Below are positions 6,989-14,897 of a stretch of 32,531 nucleotides of DNA, piece by piece; position 1 is the stretch's first letter, and every line of letters starts with the position of its first letter. A program made the translations under genes and the position numbers. The notes beneath the pieces are model-generated. The model had not been told where the DNA came from, did not search any database, and saw only the letters and a list, made by a program, of their open reading frames with translations. Source of the DNA: Actinomycetes bacterium (GTDB lineage: Bacteria > Actinomycetota > Thermoleophilia > RBG-16-64-13); assembly GCA_024637095.1 (NCBI GenBank), contig JAGXFV010000032.1, positions 68,423 to 100,953 of the forward strand. Direction: 5' to 3'.

Positions 6989-8103
6989 GCCGGCTCCTCC
7001 GCCTCAGCCGCGGCCGCGGACCGCACGGAGTCCGGGGCGTGGGTGTCCGGCACAGCCGCGGCGCCGGCCAAGTCCGAGATGACCATTCGCAGCTCGTATC
7101 CGCAAGAGGCGCAGCGGGCGCCCTCTAGATTCAACCGGCCCAAAGCGTATCCCCGCCTTTCGATCGCGATCTCCCCGCAGGAGGGGCATCTGGTGGACTC
7201 GCCGTCGTGGCCCGGGAGATTGCCCGAGTAGATGTAACGCAGGCCCTCCTCCTTCCCGATACGGAGCGCCCGCTCCACCGCCCTGATCGGCGTAGGCCCC
7301 ACGTCCATCATCCGGTGGGTCGGATAGAAGCGGGAGACGTGCCAGGGGATATCCGGATCGACCGAGGCCAGGAAGCCGGCCAGTTGCCGCAGTTCTTCCT
7401 CGCCGTCGTTCCGGCCGGGAATGAGCAAGGTGGTGACCTCGAGCCAAACCCCCATGTCATGCAGCCGCCGAATGGAATCCAGCACCGGCTTCAGCCGGGC
7501 GCCTACTATCGAGCGGTAGAAGTCGTCCGAGAAAGACTTGAGGTCGACGTTGGCCGCGTGCAGGTAACCTTCCATTTGGGCCAACGCCTCGCCGGTCATA
7601 TACCCGTTGGTCACGAAGACGTTCTTCAGGCCCGCCCGGACCGCTTCGCGCGAACAGTCACGCGCGTACTCGAAGAAGATGGTGGGTTCGGTGTAGGTGT
7701 AGGAGATGCTGCTGCAGCCGCGCTCCTGGGCGCTCTCCACCACCAGGTCCGGCGGGAACAACTTCCCCCGCACCTCACCCTGGTCCCGAGGCATCTGACT
7801 GATATCGGCGTTCTGGCAGAAGCGGCAGGTGAAGTTGCAGCCCACGGTGGCCACGGAGTAGGTCTTGCTCCCCGGGAGGAAGTGAAACAACGGCTTCTTT
7901 TCGATGGGATCGACCGCTGCCGAGATCGCACAAGAGTAGGTGTAGGTATACAGCTTGCCATCGAGGTTCTCCCGCACCCCGCACAGCCCGCGCTCCCCAG
8001 GCTCGATCCTACAGTGATGTGCGCAGAGGAAGCAACGGACCGTTGGTCCGCCCCTCCAGATTTCCCATAGCGCCGCTTCGACCGGCTTGACAGATTGCCC
8101 CAC
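6985..8103 (-). CDS. amrS: AmmeMemoRadiSam system radical SAM enzyme
   Basis: A 372-residue radical SAM protein. The 4Fe-4S/SAM motif is Cys89-x3-Cys93-x2-Cys96 in GCNFTCRFCQNADIS. An N-terminal cysteine set (Cys24, Cys27, Cys31, Cys41, ending in GLCGVRENLDGKLY) is typical of this PflA-like family. Near the C-terminus two CxxC pairs (RCPSCGE and RCASCGYEL) look like a zinc ribbon. The substrate of the family is not known. Beyond this, the last 30 residues are Ala-rich and probably disordered. The start is a GTG at 8103 with GAGGAG 8 nt upstream; an ATG 8 nt before it is out of frame. The gene lies 104 nt after the PHP gene and overlaps the LigB gene by 4 nt. Confidence 0.94.
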   Translation of the reverse strand: MGQSVKPVEAALWEIWRGGPTVRCFLCAHHCRIEPGERGLCGVRENLDGKLYTYTYSCAISAAVDPIEKKPLFHFLPGSKTYSVATVGCNFTCRFCQNADISQMPRDQGEVRGKLFPPDLVVESAQERGCSSISYTYTEPTIFFEYARDCSREAVRAGLKNVFVTNGYMTGEALAQMEGYLHAANVDLKSFSDDFYRSIVGARLKPVLDSIRRLHDMGVWLEVTTLLIPGRNDGEEELRQLAGFLASVDPDIPWHVSRFYPTHRMMDVGPTPIRAVERALRIGKEEGLRYIYSGNLPGHDGESTRCPSCGEIAIERRGYALGRLNLEGARCASCGYELRMVISDLAGAAAVPDTHAPDSVRSAAAAEAEEPA

Positions 8104-8207
8104 GTCGACATCTCCTCGTTCAGGTTCCCGCCTTCGAGCGTGCGTACCGTCGTGTAAGCGTGTCTACCCCAGACAGAGGCGGGAGATTCGCAAGAAGACC
8201 GCGATCG

Positions 8208-8897
8208 TCAAACGGGATAGATGAAGCGCCGGGCTTTGTTCGCTCCCGTTCGCAGGCGATAGGCGCGAGCCCTCACGGTATCCCGCAGGCCGGCTTCGGG
8301 CACGGGACGGGCCACCCGCATCAGCCGCAAGAACGTCGCCCGGGAGGGTAATTCGGTCAGCTCGACAAAGACTCGGCCCACCTCGCCCGCGTAGTGGGCG
8401 TCACTTCCGGCGCCAAGCAGTGCGCCGCTCCGCGCGGCGAGAGCTAGCGCCTGACGGTCGAATGTCGGATCGAGGATACGGCCGTTTCGCACCTCGATGA
8501 CGTCGCAGGAACGAGCCAGTTGCTCCAGATGCTTCCGCCCCATGGTCGAACGGCGCTGGGTGTCGTACGCGTGTGGAAGGTAGACCAGGCCGCCTTGAGC
8601 CCGGATCGACGCAGTGGTCTGCTCGGGCGAGAGGCCTTCGGGAATCCGTTCGGTCAGATACAGCCCAATCAGTTCGCCGCAAGAAGTCGTGATCTCCTGA
8701 CCGGCCACGACGCGGGGCAGCCGGGGGTTCTCCTGAGAAATCCGGAGGCACTCCTCGGCGCCGGAAAACTCATCGTGGTCGGTGACCCCGATCAGGTCGA
8801 TTCCTCGCGCCCCTGCCAGTTCGAGCAGCCGGCGCGGGGATAGTAGGCCGTCCGCGGAGGCGTTCGTATGGTTGTGCAGGTCAAGGCGGAAGCTCAC
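8208..8897 (-). CDS. PHP-domain metal-dependent phosphoesterase
   Basis: A 229-residue stand-alone PHP protein, a fold used for trinuclear-metal phosphoester hydrolysis. The ligand motifs appear in order: HNH (8-10) in DLHNHTNASADG, DHDE in GVTDHDEFSG, Glu in AGQEITT, His in LPHAYD, and GSDAH near the C-terminus. Related enzymes hydrolyse 3',5'-nucleoside bisphosphates or short oligonucleotides; the substrate here is not evident. The start is a GTG with GGGAG 6 nt upstream. It stands between the small Arg-rich gene (56 nt upstream) and the radical SAM gene (104 nt downstream), so it may belong to the same transcription unit, although the 104-nt gap could hold a separate promoter. Confidence 0.9.
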   Translation of the reverse strand: MSFRLDLHNHTNASADGLLSPRRLLELAGARGIDLIGVTDHDEFSGAEECLRISQENPRLPRVVAGQEITTSCGELIGLYLTERIPEGLSPEQTTASIRAQGGLVYLPHAYDTQRRSTMGRKHLEQLARSCDVIEVRNGRILDPTFDRQALALAARSGALLGAGSDAHYAGEVGRVFVELTELPSRATFLRLMRVARPVPEAGLRDTVRARAYRLRTGANKARRFIYPV

Positions 8898-8953
8898 GGG
8901 GTCTCCCGTGCGGGTGCAGGCCGACGCGAACTCAGAGAGACCGTCCCGCCCCG

Positions 8954-9193
8954 CTAGACATCAGGAAATGTGCCGGGGGAACGGCGGCGCCGGCGGTCGC
9001 GTAGTACGCGTTTGCCGCCATAGTCGCCACGTGTGCGGCGCTCGCCCTGACGTCGATCGACTACTACCTCCACGTCCTCGATGTCCGCGAAGCGCTTCCT
9101 GAACTCTTCGTAGTACTCATCGCCGAGTTCGCGGGGTATCACGTAGTAGATCAACTGCCCCTGCCTTTCGCCGTCCGCAACGCCCGCTCGCAT
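8954..9193 (-). CDS. Small Arg-rich protein with DRR...GERR motif
   Basis: A 79-residue basic protein of unknown function. The first half (residues 13-48) looks like a small alpha/beta unit, IYYVIPRELGDEYYEEF then DVEVVVD. The second half carries DRRQGERR and DRRRRR, a repeated Asp-Arg-Arg pattern I associate with short uncharacterised proteins of actinobacteria-like genomes. The clean hydrophobic-then-basic design and in-frame stop just ahead of the PHP gene support a real gene. The ATG at 9193 has no strong ribosome site, so the start is uncertain. Confidence 0.6.
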   Translation of the reverse strand: MRAGVADGERQGQLIYYVIPRELGDEYYEEFRKRFADIEDVEVVVDRRQGERRTRGDYGGKRVLRDRRRRRSPGTFPDV

Positions 9194-9387
9194 AAGCCCG
9201 TAGGGTCTTCGTTACCCATCATAGTCGCCCTCCGGTCTTATTGTCCAAGCACCCGGTTAACCCCTGCAAAGCCGTGCACTATCTTCTGTCGGACGGGGCG
9301 CCCGGTACGAGTTTTGGGAGGCGTCCGCGAGACGAGCGGATATGCTACTGTGCGGTCGATCGATCGGACGGAGCGGCCTTGCAGGAA

Positions 9388-10572
9388 ATGCCTTCGAGGG
9401 ATAAGAAGACCGGGCTCCAGATGCCCTCCCGCCGGCCACTCGCCGGGCTCGTTCTCACCACCCTGGTCCTCCTTCTCTTCGTGGGCCTTCTCAGTTGGTG
9501 GTTCGTTTCATCGCGTGCTCCGGAAGCCGAGGTGCCGGAACTGCGCGGGTTGACGCTTTCCGAAGCCACCTCCCTGGCTCAGCTCGCCGGATTCAGCCTC
9601 ACGCCTGTCGCCGGGAACAGCGCGGCCCAGACGGAAGAACCCAACGCCGTTGTCCGCCAACAGCAACCCGAGTCGGGCTCTAAAGTCACCCAGGGCCAGC
9701 CCATCGTCGTCACGCTGGGTTCCGCCACGGTCCACAACCTCACCATGCCGGATCTCTCCGGCCTCGACCTTGCCCAGGCCACGGACGCACTGGTTCGGGC
9801 AGGGTTGGTCTTGGCAGAGGTGCTCGCGGGCGAGCCGGGCAGCGGCAGCCCGGACAAGGTGGTTAGCCAGCAGCCGGAGGCGGGGCAGGCAATCGCGGCC
9901 GGCGAGGCGGTGACTTTGTGGATACCCCCCGAGCTCGCGAAGGTGCCCCGGCTCGTGGGGTCCACTCCGCAGGAGGCCCGCTCGCTGGTCCGCCGATCGG
10001 GGCTCGAGCTCCAACTGCTCGAGCAGGCCAGCGACAAGAGCCTGCCGGGGACCATCATCCGGCAGAGCCCCGAGCCCGGCAGCGAGATTGCCTCCGGAGG
10101 GCAGGTGGTGTGTGTGGTGAACGCCGCAGTCGATACGGTTGGGGAGGACGGTCCCGAAGCGGGAGGGGCTCCAGATACCCATGAGGATCTCTTCCACTCG
10201 CTTGCCTCCTGGTACTCGTTCCCTGTCCTGCACCCCGCGGTCCTGCCCGGCGACCTAAAGCTCGGTGGCGCCGCCGGAAATCCGCGGCACGTGGCTTCGA
10301 CGGCGGGTGCTTCCGGCTTCGAGGTGACTTACGAGGGGCGCGGCTCGGCTGCTCGGCTCGTTTTGATGGAGGGTAACTGGATAGATCCTCCAGGTGCCCT
10401 GGAGCAGACAACTCTGGACGTGCGGGGCCACGCCGCCACGCTCTTACATGAGGGTGACGAGATCGTACTATTCTGGGAGGAGAGCGGCATCCGCTATGCC
10501 CTACGGGCCTACGGAGTGGAGAAAACCGACGTTGTTGCCGTCGCGAACCAAATGAAAGCCGTCGGAGAATGA
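9388..10572 (+). CDS. Membrane-anchored PASTA-repeat protein with C-terminal DUF4367-like domain
   Basis: A 394-residue single-pass membrane protein. A transmembrane helix at about 20-41 (LVLTTLVLLLFVGLLSWWF) leaves the rest outside the cell. Three PASTA domains follow at about 48-110, 119-178 and 184-244, each with the Q-x-P-E-(A/S)-G-x-x hallmark (QQQPESGS, SQQPEAGQ, RQSPEPGS). PASTA repeats bind peptidoglycan or muropeptides. Residues 268-394 form a separate domain (FPVLHPAVLPGDLKL to VVAVANQMKAV) that resembles DUF4367, found in anti-sigma-like envelope proteins; this is a weak resemblance. The ATG at 9388 is chosen because it precedes the helix by a normal short cytoplasmic tail; 9421 is an alternative, and neither has a well-spaced ribosome site. 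The stop overlaps the kinase ATG (ATGA), so the two are coupled. Confidence 0.88.
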   Translation: MPSRDKKTGLQMPSRRPLAGLVLTTLVLLLFVGLLSWWFVSSRAPEAEVPELRGLTLSEATSLAQLAGFSLTPVAGNSAAQTEEPNAVVRQQQPESGSKVTQGQPIVVTLGSATVHNLTMPDLSGLDLAQATDALVRAGLVLAEVLAGEPGSGSPDKVVSQQPEAGQAIAAGEAVTLWIPPELAKVPRLVGSTPQEARSLVRRSGLELQLLEQASDKSLPGTIIRQSPEPGSEIASGGQVVCVVNAAVDTVGEDGPEAGGAPDTHEDLFHSLASWYSFPVLHPAVLPGDLKLGGAAGNPRHVASTAGASGFEVTYEGRGSAARLVLMEGNWIDPPGALEQTTLDVRGHAATLLHEGDEIVLFWEESGIRYALRAYGVEKTDVVAVANQMKAVGE

Positions 10573-12407
10573 CGAACGAGAAGGATAACCCGGGGCCCGG
10601 CCCGGTTGAAGGCAAGGACCCGGACACTTCCGGCGACCCCGGCCCGAAGGCCGAGGAGCCGCGCGATCTCTACATGAACCGCTACGAACTGACCGAGGTG
10701 GTCGGCCGGGGCGGCACCTGCACGGTGTTCCGGGCGTGGGACACTCGGCTCCAGCGCTACGTCGCCATCAAGCGGCTCGAGGACCCTCTGCTTGAAGATG
10801 CGCACTCCCGGGCCCGCTTCAACCGTGAGGGCCGCGCCATCGCCCGGCTCTCACACCCGCACCTCGTGACCCTGATCGACCGCGGCTCCACGGAGGACGA
10901 GGAGTATCTGGTCTTCGAGTACGTGGAAGGCCGCTCGCTCAAGGATCTTATCCGTGAGGGCGGACCGTTGGAGCCTCGCGACGCGGTGCACATCACCGGA
11001 CAGGTGGCGGAAGGGCTGGCCCAAGCCCATCGGGCGGGGATCGTGCATCGGGACGTGAAGCCCCAGAACATCCTGCTCGATGCCGAAGGCCGAGCCAAGT
11101 TGACCGACTTCGGCATCGCCACCGGCGCCGACCTGACCAAGGTTACCCGCGTGGGCGCCATCATCGGCAGCGGCCGCTACATGTCTCCGGAGCAAGTGCA
11201 AGGAAGGCCCGTGGACGGGCGCTCCGACCTTTACTCCCTGGGCATCGTGCTCTACGAGATGCTGACCGGCAGCCCGCCCTTCGACGCCACCAGCATGGCC
11301 GATATCGGCCGGCAGCACGTCAAAGACCGGCCGGCACTACCCACCGAGCTGCGGCCGGACCTTCCGCCGGCACTCGCCCGGGTAGTGATGCGTTGCCTGG
11401 AGAAGTTGCCCGAGAGCCGCTTCCAGTCGATGGACGAACTGTTGGGTGCGTTCGTGGGCCTGGATCTCTACCGCCTGGAACGGACCTCCGGCGGCCTGGT
11501 CGAGAACCTGCGCCGGGTTGGATTAGGCCGCCGTGAGCGCAGCGGCGAGAGCGGTGAATGGACACCGCCTCCGCTTGAGCCGCCGGACGAAGCCATGCCG
11601 GAACCGCCTCGAGGCGAGGTGGCCCGCGGACGTCGTGGCGGCGAGACCCCTTCTCGCCGGACGGCCACGGGACGGCGGGTGGACCGACGGCGGGAACCGG
11701 GCAGAAACAACTCCCGATACCTGTGGGCCGCCCTCCTGGCAGGTGTCGTCGCGGTGATAGTCCTGGCAGGCCTGCTGCTATTCTCCGGCCCCGGAGATGC
11801 CCCCGACGTGGTCGGGCTTACCCTGGACGAGGCCAATGCCCAGGCGAGTGAGGAGGGCCTCGATCTCGAAGTAGAGGTGGTTCCCTCTTTCGATACCGCA
11901 GCCACCGTCATCTCCCAGGATCCGGCGCCTGGTGAAGACGCCCCGGGGGGCGTGCTGCGGGTGACCGCCACCAAGGAACCCGAGGCGGTGTCCGTCGCTG
12001 ATCTGTCTGCCTTGGATCCCGAGGGTGACCAGGAAGAGCACTCCGAGGAACTGAATAACCTGACCGACGATCAGGCGGATACCGCCTGGTCCAGCGAAGG
12101 CTACGGCACCGCAGACTTTGGCGCCACCGGCAAGAGCGGCGTCGGCGTTTCGTTCACCCTCTCCGGGGCCGCCACCCTGGTCCGGCTGCTGCAGACGGGA
12201 CAGACCGGTTGGCAGGGGTCGCTCCAGGTGCAGGATTCCGGCGGTGCCTGGCAGCCTCTCGGCGAACTGGGTGGCGAGGATACCCAGACTCTCACGCTGG
12301 AACAGCCGATCGCGGCCGGGCGCATCTGGATCACGGCGCTGCCGCCCGAGGCGGGGGAGGACGGGCGGCACCGAGTATCGATCAGCGAGTTGGGCTTCTA
12401 TCGCTAA
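10569..12407 (+). CDS. PknB-type Ser/Thr protein kinase with one PASTA and a discoidin-like C-terminal domain
   Basis: A 612-residue transmembrane receptor kinase. The kinase domain (about 39-300) has the glycine loop GRGGTCTVF (46-54), VAIK (Lys68), HRDVKPQN (160-167), DFG (180-182), and SPE in place of APE (206-208), so it should be active. A basic/Pro-rich juxtamembrane linker (320-382) leads to a helix at 384-406, one external PASTA domain (411-468, SQDPAPGE) and a C-terminal beta-rich domain (475-612). That last domain has a coagulation factor 5/8 (discoidin)-like pattern: NNLTDDQADTAWSSEGY at its start and RIWITALPPE...ISELGFYR at its end. Such domains bind carbohydrate or other surface ligands. 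Most PknB relatives have several PASTA repeats; here three more sit on the co-translated upstream protein. The stop faces the thiamine-binding gene across 85 nt. Confidence 0.95.
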   Translation: MTNEKDNPGPGPVEGKDPDTSGDPGPKAEEPRDLYMNRYELTEVVGRGGTCTVFRAWDTRLQRYVAIKRLEDPLLEDAHSRARFNREGRAIARLSHPHLVTLIDRGSTEDEEYLVFEYVEGRSLKDLIREGGPLEPRDAVHITGQVAEGLAQAHRAGIVHRDVKPQNILLDAEGRAKLTDFGIATGADLTKVTRVGAIIGSGRYMSPEQVQGRPVDGRSDLYSLGIVLYEMLTGSPPFDATSMADIGRQHVKDRPALPTELRPDLPPALARVVMRCLEKLPESRFQSMDELLGAFVGLDLYRLERTSGGLVENLRRVGLGRRERSGESGEWTPPPLEPPDEAMPEPPRGEVARGRRGGETPSRRTATGRRVDRRREPGRNNSRYLWAALLAGVVAVIVLAGLLLFSGPGDAPDVVGLTLDEANAQASEEGLDLEVEVVPSFDTAATVISQDPAPGEDAPGGVLRVTATKEPEAVSVADLSALDPEGDQEEHSEELNNLTDDQADTAWSSEGYGTADFGATGKSGVGVSFTLSGAATLVRLLQTGQTGWQGSLQVQDSGGAWQPLGELGGEDTQTLTLEQPIAAGRIWITALPPEAGEDGRHRVSISELGFYR

Positions 12408-12492
12408 CCCAAGATGGGCGCCAAGATGCGCGCCGCGCCCCTCGCGAGTCTTGGGCGCGCCCCTGGGCCCGCGCATCGCGGCCCGCGGGCGC

Positions 12493-12804
12493 CTACGAAT
12501 CCGTGCCCTGCTGGATCTCAGCCACGCGCTGGTCGCTGGGCAGGCCAGTGCTCAGGGTGGCGACCATGATCGTGTCCCCCTCGGACCGCGCGGCCCTGAA
12601 AGCGGCGCGCAGGGCGTCGAAGACCTGCTCCTCGGGTCCGTGGATGAGCGTGCTCAGATTCTGCACCCTGACCTCGACGCCGCTCGTCTTCGCGGCGTCA
12701 ACCGCCGCCTCCACCCCCGGCGACAGGTGCTCCTGCCTCAGGGGGTATACGGAGAATTGAAGCGCCATCCGCGGGCTTTCCTGGGCGGACTTGGGCTGTC
12801 CCAT
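12493..12804 (-). CDS. Thiamine-binding protein (MTH1187/YkoF-like family)
   Basis: A 103-residue protein of the MTH1187/YkoF-like ferredoxin-fold family, members of which bind thiamine. The conserved strand FSVYPLRQ at the start, the pattern VEVRVQNLSTLIHG in the middle and the closing IMVATLSTG support this. The likely role is to bind thiamine or a precursor in the cytoplasm next to the enzyme that activates it. The ATG at 12804 has GAGGAG 7 nt upstream and begins one nucleotide after the stop of the thiamine pyrophosphokinase gene, so the pair forms a coupled operon. A second in-frame ATG at 12768 starts closer to the family's usual N-terminus and is possible. Confidence 0.82.
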   Translation of the reverse strand: MGQPKSAQESPRMALQFSVYPLRQEHLSPGVEAAVDAAKTSGVEVRVQNLSTLIHGPEEQVFDALRAAFRAARSEGDTIMVATLSTGLPSDQRVAEIQQGTDS

Positions 12805-12805
12805 G

Positions 12806-13489
12806 TCATGACTCCTCTGCTTGACTCTGCCGGAAGCGCACTGAAGGCTTCTCGAGACGCCTGTAGTGCATGACCAAGAGGCGACCCGCGCCATGCGTGA
12901 CCTTGGCCTTTTCCCCGGTCAGGGCGTTGCTCACCCCTCGCGTGGTGCCCTGGTGAAGGGTCTCACCCTCGAGTGGGTAGAGGAGACCTTCCGTCCATAC
13001 CTCGCGGACCTCGCGGCTAAGGGGCAGCAGCGACAGGGTCTCCCCCACCGCTCCCTCGATGAGGGTCTCTCCGCGAGCCAGGTAGACCTCGTGCCAGGGA
13101 TCCATGAGGCGCACCCGCATCCGGGACAACCAGGGGGCAGTCAGCAGAAGCAGGGTGGCGACGAGATGATCGAGCCGGGGTCCTCCCAGCGCTCCAAAAA
13201 CCGTGACCTCCTCGGCCCGGAGTTCGACCGCCAACCGAAGCGCAGTCTCCAGGTCGGTCTCGTCCTTGGCGGTCGGCAGAACCCGGATCTCCACCCCCTC
13301 GCTTTGCAGTGCCTCGAGGGTGGCATGGTCGATCGAATCCATGTCGCCCACGAGCAGGTCCGGACTGCGGCCAACGAGCCTGAGGGCGTCGGCGCCGCCA
13401 TCCGCGGCAACCAACCGGTCGGCGCGGTCGATCAGATCCACATCCAGCGGTTCCTCGAGCTGAGAGCCGGCGACGATGACTAGGTGCAA
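12806..13489 (-). CDS. thiN: Thiamine pyrophosphokinase
   Basis: Transfers pyrophosphate from ATP to thiamine to make thiamine diphosphate. The 227-residue protein has the catalytic-domain motifs AADGGAD (28-34), VGDMDSID (47-54) and KDETDLE (75-81). The C-terminal beta-sandwich thiamine-binding segment includes GVSNALTGEKAKVTHGAG. The frame is open far upstream, but the family N-terminus matches MHLVIVAGSQ when the TTG at 13489 is used, and AGGGGA lies about 5 nt before that TTG. The next gene on the strand, one nucleotide away, encodes a thiamine-binding protein, which supports the assignment. It is divergent from the Eis-like gene over 84 nt containing a short dyad. Confidence 0.93.
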   Translation of the reverse strand: MHLVIVAGSQLEEPLDVDLIDRADRLVAADGGADALRLVGRSPDLLVGDMDSIDHATLEALQSEGVEIRVLPTAKDETDLETALRLAVELRAEEVTVFGALGGPRLDHLVATLLLLTAPWLSRMRVRLMDPWHEVYLARGETLIEGAVGETLSLLPLSREVREVWTEGLLYPLEGETLHQGTTRGVSNALTGEKAKVTHGAGRLLVMHYRRLEKPSVRFRQSQAEES

Positions 13490-13510
13490 GCTTTCCCCTT
13501 TCGCGGATGG

Positions 13511-13525
13511 CTGCCCTTGGGGCAG
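13511..13525. promoter_or_regulatory. 6-bp inverted repeat between thiN and eis-like gene
   Basis: CTGCCC-TTG-GGGCAG is a perfect dyad in the short divergent intergenic region. It could be an operator for one or both genes, but a 6-bp dyad can occur by chance in GC-rich DNA. Confidence 0.3.
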
Positions 13526-13573
13526 GATGTATCCTTGCCAGCGTACCAATCCGCCCGGAGAACGGTAGTCACG

Positions 13574-14893
13574 ATGAAGGATCACAGTCAGGGACCCACC
13601 CAGCCACCAACCGGCGAATCGCCCGGGATCGCCCCGAGTGCAGCCGAAAAGCGGCCGCCATATGCCCTTCGCCGGGCGGACCAAAGCGATCTGGGCGACG
13701 TCATCCGCGTGGTTAGCGAGGCTTTCGGCCATCCCTATGATCCCAAGTTGGTCGAGGTCTACGAGAAGATGTTCTCGCCCGGCGCCACCTGGCTGGCGAC
13801 CGACGACGAGGCCGTCGTCGGTTCGGCCGCGGGCGCCGAACTACGGCTGGCACTCCCAGGAGGTCGAGAGACCACCGGCTGGGGCCTCACCTGGGTGGGG
13901 GTGGCGCCGACCCACCGGCGTCAGGGGATCCTGCGCAGCCTGATGACACGGCACCTGGAGCAAGGCCGGGCACAGGGCCTACCGCTGGGTCTCTTGTTCG
14001 CCGCCGAAAGCAGTATCTACGGCCGCTTCGGTTACGGCGCCGCCACCCACTACGCCAGCTACGAATTGAGCCGGCGCGACGCGGACCTGCGCGATGACCT
14101 CAGCCTGCCGGCGGCCGACTACCGGGTCGATCTGCTGTCCCTCGACCAGGCGCGAGCGCGACTTCCCGACGCCTGGGAGCGCCTGCGCCTGGAGCGCGTG
14201 GGAGAATTGTCGCGGCCAGACTGGGTGTGGGCCGACTGGTTCTTCGAACTCGAGCAGGATGCCGCCCGCGCCAATGCCGCACTCTTCATAGCCGCCTGCA
14301 GTTCGCACGGCAAATGCATCGAGGGTTTCACCGCCTATTACCTGGAAGAGAATTGGGAGCGCGGATATCCGGAGCACACCCTCCAGGTGCGGGAGGTCGT
14401 GGGGTCTCCTCCGGCCCGGTTCCGGCTGTGGTCCTACTTGCTCCAACTCGATCTCGTGGGTACGCTCGCCGTCCAAAGCGCACCGCTCGACGAGCCGCTG
14501 CGCTGGATGCTTCGCGATCCGCGGAGATTGCGCACTAAACGCACGGCCGACGGCCTCTACGTGCGGCTATTCGATGTGCCGAAGGCCCTCGCGCAGAGGG
14601 CTTACCGCGGGGAGGGGCGAATCGTGCTGGAGGTGGAGGACCCGCTGCTGCCGGAAGTCGGCGGACTGTTTGAGTTGCGGGTAGAGAACGGAGGGACAGA
14701 GTGTCGCCGAACGAGTCCCGAGCCGGACCTGTGGCTCTCGGCCGAAGCCCTGGGAGCGGTCTACCTTGGCGGCGTGAGTTTCTCCGTCCTGGCCCAGGCC
14801 GGCAGGATTCGCGAGCTGCGGCCCCAGGCGCTTGCCCGCGCCGACTCCCTCTTCCTATGGTCGCCTGCACCCTGGTGCGCCACGGTCTTCTAG
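13574..14893 (+). CDS. eis: Eis-like GNAT N-acetyltransferase
   Basis: A 439-residue tripartite acetyltransferase of the Eis family: two GNAT folds and a sterol-carrier-like C-terminal domain. Acetyl-CoA binding is seen in VGVAPTHRRQGILRSL (108-123). The catalytic pair is present: Tyr149 in SSIYGRFGYG as general acid and the C-terminal Phe (ending APWCATVF), whose free carboxylate acts as base in mycobacterial Eis. Eis enzymes acetylate aminoglycosides at several positions and also protein or small-amine substrates; which applies here is unknown. The ATG at 13574 lacks an obvious ribosome site, and the first 30 residues are Pro/Gly-rich and variable. The 3' end lies 4 nt from the converging FCD gene with no terminator between. 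Confidence 0.92.
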   Translation: MKDHSQGPTQPPTGESPGIAPSAAEKRPPYALRRADQSDLGDVIRVVSEAFGHPYDPKLVEVYEKMFSPGATWLATDDEAVVGSAAGAELRLALPGGRETTGWGLTWVGVAPTHRRQGILRSLMTRHLEQGRAQGLPLGLLFAAESSIYGRFGYGAATHYASYELSRRDADLRDDLSLPAADYRVDLLSLDQARARLPDAWERLRLERVGELSRPDWVWADWFFELEQDAARANAALFIAACSSHGKCIEGFTAYYLEENWERGYPEHTLQVREVVGSPPARFRLWSYLLQLDLVGTLAVQSAPLDEPLRWMLRDPRRLRTKRTADGLYVRLFDVPKALAQRAYRGEGRIVLEVEDPLLPEVGGLFELRVENGGTECRRTSPEPDLWLSAEALGAVYLGGVSFSVLAQAGRIRELRPQALARADSLFLWSPAPWCATVF

Positions 14894-14897
14894 CCGG

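Noticed and set aside
7207-8070. 287-codon open frame on the plus strand
   Set aside because: Opposite the radical SAM gene, whose CxxxCxxC motif and overlaps are decisive.
12408-12492. Terminator after the kinase gene
   Set aside because: CCCAAGA/TCTTGGG pairs over a 34-nt loop and a GCCCGCGGGC palindrome occurs, but neither makes a convincing terminator hairpin.
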